From the NCBI GenBank assembly GCA_038496675.1, contig CM076650.1, forward strand, positions 17,851,715 through 17,915,714: a stretch of DNA of 64,000 nt. Direction: 5' to 3'. The notes below the pieces were generated by a model that worked only from the letters and a program-made list of their open reading frames with translations, made no database searches and was not told where the DNA came from. Below are positions 59,779-64,000 of this stretch, piece after piece. The DNA is from Rachycentron canadum (taxonomy: Eukaryota; Chordata; Actinopteri; Carangiformes; Rachycentridae). The position numbers were made by a program, and so were the translations under genes. How positions within the stretch are numbered: position 1 is the first letter of the stretch; each line of letters begins with the position of its first letter.

Positions 59779-62401
59779 TGTGTGTGTGTGTGTTCATTTG
59801 CCCCTGCTCTAATGTTATTGCATTGCACCAGAGGTGCTGACTCTATTTATAATCTCAGAGAGCTAAATGGAGAGAGAGTTGATGCCAAGAATAGATGGAT
59901 CTCCTCATTATGGGATTTCAAAAGCACTGAAGATGTGCATACAGTTTAAATTGTGCTCCCTTCACAGAGAGCTGTCACAGCTGGGGAAATTTTTTCTTTT
60001 GTGATCTGCTCAATGTCAGTAGTGTAATAATACTGCAGTGACCACAACATGATCACTCTTACTCATGGCCTTACTAATGTCTGCAGGCACGCCCCTTCGA
60101 CTTTGAAGACGGAGATGTCTACATGTCATCCCATGAACATCGCTTCCGCATGTTCAGCTCAGTTGAGTATGAAGGGCAGCTGTACATGACTCCGCAGAAC
60201 TTCATAGAGTCGGTGACCATGAGTGAACCAAGAAGTAGGTATCACAGACTCACAATCATCTTCTATTCTTGTATTTAAAATGCTTGTCCTGAAACAGAAT
60301 ATACTAAAGTTAATGGACTTTGTCATCACATTAAGAACTAGTACATTAGAGTACTTTAGTGTTGCTTTGTAGGGTACATGCTGTCTCAGCCCAAAATAAT
60401 TTAAACCACATAAAGATTGTTAAGAAAGTAAATTCTCCATTTGAATTAGTTCCTGAATTTCAATTTCACAGATATACAGTTATATTTATTACCTCAGCTC
60501 CATGTTTACCTGGTAATAACATGTAAATTTCTCTTTCCCTGACAGTCCAGACCTCATCTTACTGGACATGTTACTGGACATCTGTGTGCTGGTTTGATCC
60601 AGATATTTAAGTTTAGTTAGATATCTGTAGTTTCTACTTTTATATAAACATGTCTTTTATAACTCACTAAATTTGATGATCTCCATCTCTGATCTAAGTT
60701 TAATTTTCCAATATGCCTGTCAGTGCCAGGTGTAAAACAGACATTTTTTTTTACTGAGACCAAGTTTTAAAACCTTATTAAAATCCTGTCTTTAAACAGG
60801 TCTTTGCTGTTTCTGTCAGCCTGCTGCCAGTCGTAACAGATTAGTCCTCACCAGCCAGCCAGCCTCAAAGCAGATGGTTTTACAGCTATTGTTTAGTCTG
60901 AGGTTAATGTTAGTCAGACACACACACACACACACACATACACACACACACACAGGTTTAAAAATGTCCTCTCAGGTTGAGGTTATCACAAACACCCATC
61001 CAAAAAAGCCACCATTCCTTTGTTCAGCAGGCATGTGATTGAATTGCGTGCAAACTGTGCACCTGTATGTGTCTGTTTACATCTACTGTGGCTCACTGAC
61101 ACACAATACAGCCGCACATAGCTTCTTAGCAGCCGACATCCTCTAATGCCCCCTTTGAAGTTGAATTAGATGAACTTTGTTGTATAAAACAGAGCAAAAG
61201 TAGTATGTGCTTTTACGGGGACATTCCACATACTACAAAGACAAGCATGGGGCACTTTAGACTGTACAAATGGGCCTGTGATGATGACAGTGTATATATA
61301 GTGAGTGTGTGTGTGTGTGTGTGTTGTGACTGTACTGGGCACATTAAGACCCATTTCTAGATCATACAGATGCTATCTGATCGAGCCCACCCAAACTCTC
61401 TTCTCCTCTTTCCCTTCTTCTTCTTCTCTCTTCTTTTGTCCCATTCCCCGGCAGACAAGAGGCCCTGGAGATCCCTGACCAAACAGGTGGGAGACACACT
61501 CTTAATGCTTCTTTCTTCTGCTCCTCCATGTTGCAGGCATCTGTTGCATGTTACATCTGTTGCAGGCTTTGTACACTGTGTATACTTATGAGTCAAAGTT
61601 GTGGCATTAGACTACGCAGAGCAGTCCATGTGTGCTTTAAAGACTGGCTTCAGAAATCCAGACCCCTTTATGTCACACTTCATAATTTCCATTTAAAAAA
61701 TAATTAAGGTAAAAAAAATTATATTTTATTAATATTATTATTTTATTAAAAAACAAATATTTTATAATGTGCAGACTTTAATCCATTATTTCATCAAAAG
61801 TCAGGTGCTTCAACAAAACTGCATCTTTTTTGTGCTCTTTGTGGCGTTGACCACACTCATATTTGTTGATAGTAAAGTAAGGTGGAAATACTAAATTTAA
61901 TCTTAACATAGTTCTAAAGGTGACCACAGCTTATGTTCAATGTTTTCACCAAGGGTATTGTTGGTGTAATCAACATTTCCTTCCTGAGATAAACCTTTGC
62001 AAAGCCATTTTTAATATGTCAAAACCTACATCTTCTACATTCATGTAGACATGTATCATGTAAGCATGATAAAATAAACCGTACACCAGACTCCAAATGA
62101 CCCCATTCAATTGATGTAAAACTGCTAAGCACCAAGTATGAATGCTATGGATGTATACTGATGAATCTGCTGTCATTCAAGTTTTGTTTATAAATTCATG
62201 GGAGCCCAGTCAACTGTTGTTACAATGCAGTGACTAATGAGAATCTAACTAAATAAATGAATTTATTTTAAGCACAGAAGAGTTTTGCATTGCATTTACT
62301 TTTCATTGTGTGTGTGTATCAGGAGCTGGAGAAGATCCTGTCAGAAACTCCCCCGGTTTGGAGAGGTTCTTCCAAACTGTTCCGCAACCTGAGAGAACGA
62401 G
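56171..62401 (+). CDS. micu3: Mitochondrial calcium uptake protein 3 (MICU3), N-terminal four coding exons, partial
   Basis: EF-hand regulator of the mitochondrial calcium uniporter in the intermembrane space, brain-enriched in mammals, pairing with MICU1. Exons seen: 56171-56425, 60087-60234, 61455-61486 (32 bases), 62323-62401; phases join in frame, giving 171 complete codons. The N-terminus MAALRRVAALAGRV has the Arg-rich, acid-free look of a mitochondrial targeting signal and is followed by a hydrophobic stretch (about 38-52). Exon 2 (HRFRMFSSVEYEGQLYMTPQ) and exons 3-4 (WRSLTKQ, ETPPVWRGSSKLFRNLRERG) match human MICU3 (EGQLFMTP, ETPPVWKGSSKLFRNLKEKG). The EF-hands lie in later exons outside the window. 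The exon 4 donor GTCGGA is weak and sits 12 bases before a (CA)n tract. MICU1/2 fit less well. The FGF20 neighbour supports the call. Confidence 0.92.
56879..56960 (+). mobile_element. MITE-like dispersed repeat fragment, copy 2
   Basis: The same 30 bases as 55946-55975, followed by CTTCAGTAAATTTAAAAATACCACAATGTAGAAAT. This continuation is the degraded form of a common fish repeat (TTTACTTAAGTAAAAGTA then ATACCACAATGTA). Confidence 0.55.
57140..57280. mobile_element. Transposon-derived dispersed repeat
   Basis: ATATTTGGTGTGACCATACT, AACAACATCAATTCTCCTTA, GTACACCTGCACAAAGTTTT and TGCAAGCATCTTGGAGAAGT follow one another in the order I recall for a widespread fish DNA-transposon relic. It contains no intact frame. 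Confidence 0.45.
57370..57490 (+). mobile_element. Dispersed repeat carrying a DR1 nuclear-receptor motif
   Basis: CATGAAAGGTCAAAGGTCAA, then GACCTCAAAACATAGTTTTGG, resembles a common fish repeat (GGTCAAAGGTCAAGGTCA, TGGCC..). It includes AGGTCA-A-AGGTCA at 57395-57407. Confidence 0.45.
59715..59792. repeat. (GT)n microsatellite
   Basis: Nearly pure GT interrupted by TTCG and AC; in micu3 intron 1, about 300 bases before exon 2. Confidence 0.93.
60235..62322 (+). other. micu3: micu3 introns 2 and 3
   Basis: Intron 2 (60235-61454) has (CA)n at 60920-60955 and (GT)n at 61302-61325, then a CTTCTTCTTC pyrimidine tract before the 32-base exon 3. Intron 3 (61487-62322) is AT-rich and ends with a GTGTGTGTATCAG acceptor. 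No other gene is seen. Confidence 0.6.
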
Positions 62402-62410
62402 GTCGGAGAG

Positions 62411-62413
<3 letters not shown>

Positions 62414-62490
<77 letters not shown>
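62414..62490. repeat. (CA)n microsatellite beside the micu3 exon 4 donor
   Basis: About 38 CA units beginning 13 bases after the predicted end of exon 4. Confidence 0.95.
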
Positions 62491-62495
<5 letters not shown>

Positions 62496-62937
62496 ACACA
62501 GAGCAAAGGCACCTTGAGCACCTGTGCACTTACTAACACAAAATCAGCGGCACAGTTAAAGACTCCTGAACACTTTGCTGCTTTACTACGATTGTTAGCA
62601 GAGTAAATACGCAGCAGTCAGATAAAAACAAGGTCAGTGAATGTCAGTGCATTAGATTTTCACCATTATAGTTTAACTTTGTAAACTTATTAAATAAACA
62701 AATTCAATAATTAGTTTTAATGCCTCGTTAATATGAGGAGCTTTTCAGTGCCCTTCTTGTGTGTATGAACCAGTGCTTACCTGCTGATGTGTGACTAAAT
62801 AGTGCCTGTGAGCGCGCGCGTATGTGTATGTGTGCATATGTGTGTGTGTCACTGTTGGTCGCTCTAATCCAGGGCTGGATCCATGCCATCCCTCCTTACA
62901 GCCAAACAACCTGCTGAAAAAACCAAAGATAAACCTC

Positions 62938-63076
62938 TCTTCTCCTCCTCTCCTCTCCTTCCCTCCTTTCCTTTACTCTCCTCTCCTCCTCTCCTTTACT
63001 CTCCTCTCTTCTCCATCTCCTCCTCTCCTCTCCTCTCCTCTCCTCCCCTCTCCTCTCCTCTCCTCTCTCCCTCCCT
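62938..63076. repeat. (CTCCT)n-type degenerate tract
   Basis: Runs of TCTCC/CTCCT with TTTACTCTCCT variants. It is the same pentamer family as around the gap at 16940-17355. Confidence 0.9.
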
Positions 63077-63588
63077 CTATTTAAGGCATTTGTATCAGGA
63101 GTGTGTAACACAGGAATCAAACAGTCTGAGAGTGAGTCCCTGTAGTGATAATTACACAGACACACACTGTGAGATGCTAAATATAACATACCCTATGTGA
63201 TGCATCCCCTCTTCTCTCTCTCCTCTATCATGATAATGTTTTACACTCTGTAACCTGTGTGTGTGAGTGTGTGTGTTACATTTGCACTTCAGGGACCAGT
63301 GTGCAGGAGAATTGCCTGTTAAATCAGAGGTGAAATGTGAAAAAGAGGAGACAGAGACCGTAAAAAGAGAAGGAAAGAGAAAGAGGAGTCGAGAAATAGA
63401 ATAGAATAGAAAAAGGTGTGAGGAGTGAAGGAGTGAATTGGGGAAAGGTAAAAAGAGAAATGCACAGAAACTCAAGATGTGTAAAGGAATGGATATGTAC
63501 AGGAAAACAAAGTAGGTAGAGAAAGGAAACAAGGGAAAAGAGAAAGTTTGCAAACCTATGCTTGGTCTTCATGTTAAGAGAGAGCTAT

Positions 63589-63591
<3 letters not shown>

Positions 63592-63644
<53 letters not shown>

Positions 63645-63669
63645 TGTGCGTGTGCGTGTGTGTGTGTGT
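63592..63669. repeat. (GT)n microsatellite
   Basis: About 22 pure GT units, then GT mixed with TATG and GCGT. Confidence 0.93.
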
Positions 63670-64000
63670 ATGTTATGTGCTGCACAGTAAATCAGCACTG
63701 GTTGTCAGTGTTTTAGACAGTAACTGGGCACAGTAATGGTATTACTTTGCTTTAGATATAGTGGCTGTATTCAGCACTGTGATGAGTTTATGGTGAGGTG
63801 ATTATTACTATGGTATAATGTAGCGTAATGAATAACCCTTATATTTCATAGTAAATGTAAATCCATATTGTCAGCTGTAGAAACATATCTTACTCTCTTA
63901 TCTTTGACCTGTGGTAAAGGTACTTTTAATAACCAACCATCCAATATGTTGTTGTCTCATACTTTACTCATATACTTTATTACTGTATTAAGATGTTTAG

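Larger units (their letters stand above)
56426..60086 (+). other. micu3: micu3 intron 1 with several dispersed repeats
   Basis: It holds a MITE-like fragment (56879-56960), a transposon-like segment (57140-57280), a second repeat with a DR1 motif (57370-57490), an ATG-free AT-rich middle and (GT)n at 59715-59792. No nested gene is supported. Confidence 0.55.
62491..64000 (+). other. micu3: micu3 intron 4, runs off the window
   Basis: It contains a CTCCT-type pentanucleotide tract (62938-63076), a purine-rich stretch (63330-63550), and (GT)n at 63592-63669. I could not find the next MICU3 exon (human VISYTEYLFLLC equivalent), so the gene continues to the right. Confidence 0.5.

Overview
This window is vertebrate nuclear DNA, almost certainly from a ray-finned (teleost) fish. 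The genes are split by GT-AG introns. The encoded proteins are close to known vertebrate families, and the gaps between genes hold (CA)n/(GT)n and (CATC)n microsatellites, an L2/CR1-type LINE 3' end, a tRNA-like SINE and other dispersed repeats that I recall from percomorph fish genomes. Nothing in it is prokaryotic.

Five protein-coding genes can be assembled exon by exon with a continuous reading frame. (1) slc24a2 (NCKX2, K+-dependent Na+/Ca2+ exchanger), + strand, coding 1620-13101, 9 coding exons, 623 aa. (2) xpa (nucleotide-excision-repair scaffold), + strand, 19723-21760, 5 exons, 275 aa. (3) a kpna2/kpna7-class importin alpha, best called kpna7, - strand, 28188-24487, 12 exons, 520 aa. 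(4) fgf20, - strand, 52021-50222, 3 exons, 227 aa. (5) the first four coding exons of micu3 (mitochondrial calcium uptake family), + strand, 56171-62401; the gene runs off the right edge. xpa and kpna7 converge tail to tail. fgf20 and micu3 diverge head to head, as FGF20 and MICU3 are neighbours in human 8p22. The genes have separate jobs (Ca2+ export, DNA repair, nuclear import, growth-factor signalling, mitochondrial Ca2+ uptake); I see no sign that they work as one pathway.

Layout: 1-13.1 kb slc24a2 with a 7.4 kb first coding intron; 13.1-16.4 kb 3' flank; 16.4-17.9 kb LINE fragment containing a 366-base assembly gap; 19.7-21.8 kb xpa; 22.8-23.2 kb an unidentified open frame; 24.4-28.2 kb kpna7; 28.4-50.2 kb a gene-poor stretch with microsatellites, two inverted copies of a SINE and two inverted copies of a second dispersed element; 50.2-52.1 kb fgf20; 54.8-55.6 kb a foldback element with 136-bp arms; 56-64 kb micu3.

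I do not find a clearly new biological system. The points most worth a second look are the foldback element between fgf20 and micu3, a short 3' UTR in kpna7 with a cytoplasmic-polyadenylation-like motif beside the poly(A) signal plus an oocyte-type motif cluster upstream, a perfect 16-bp hairpin at 40981-41017, an unidentified ~110-codon open frame at 22850-23179, and microsatellites lying directly against splice sites. All exon boundaries were read by eye from codon continuity, splice consensus and remembered family sequence; none has been checked against transcripts.
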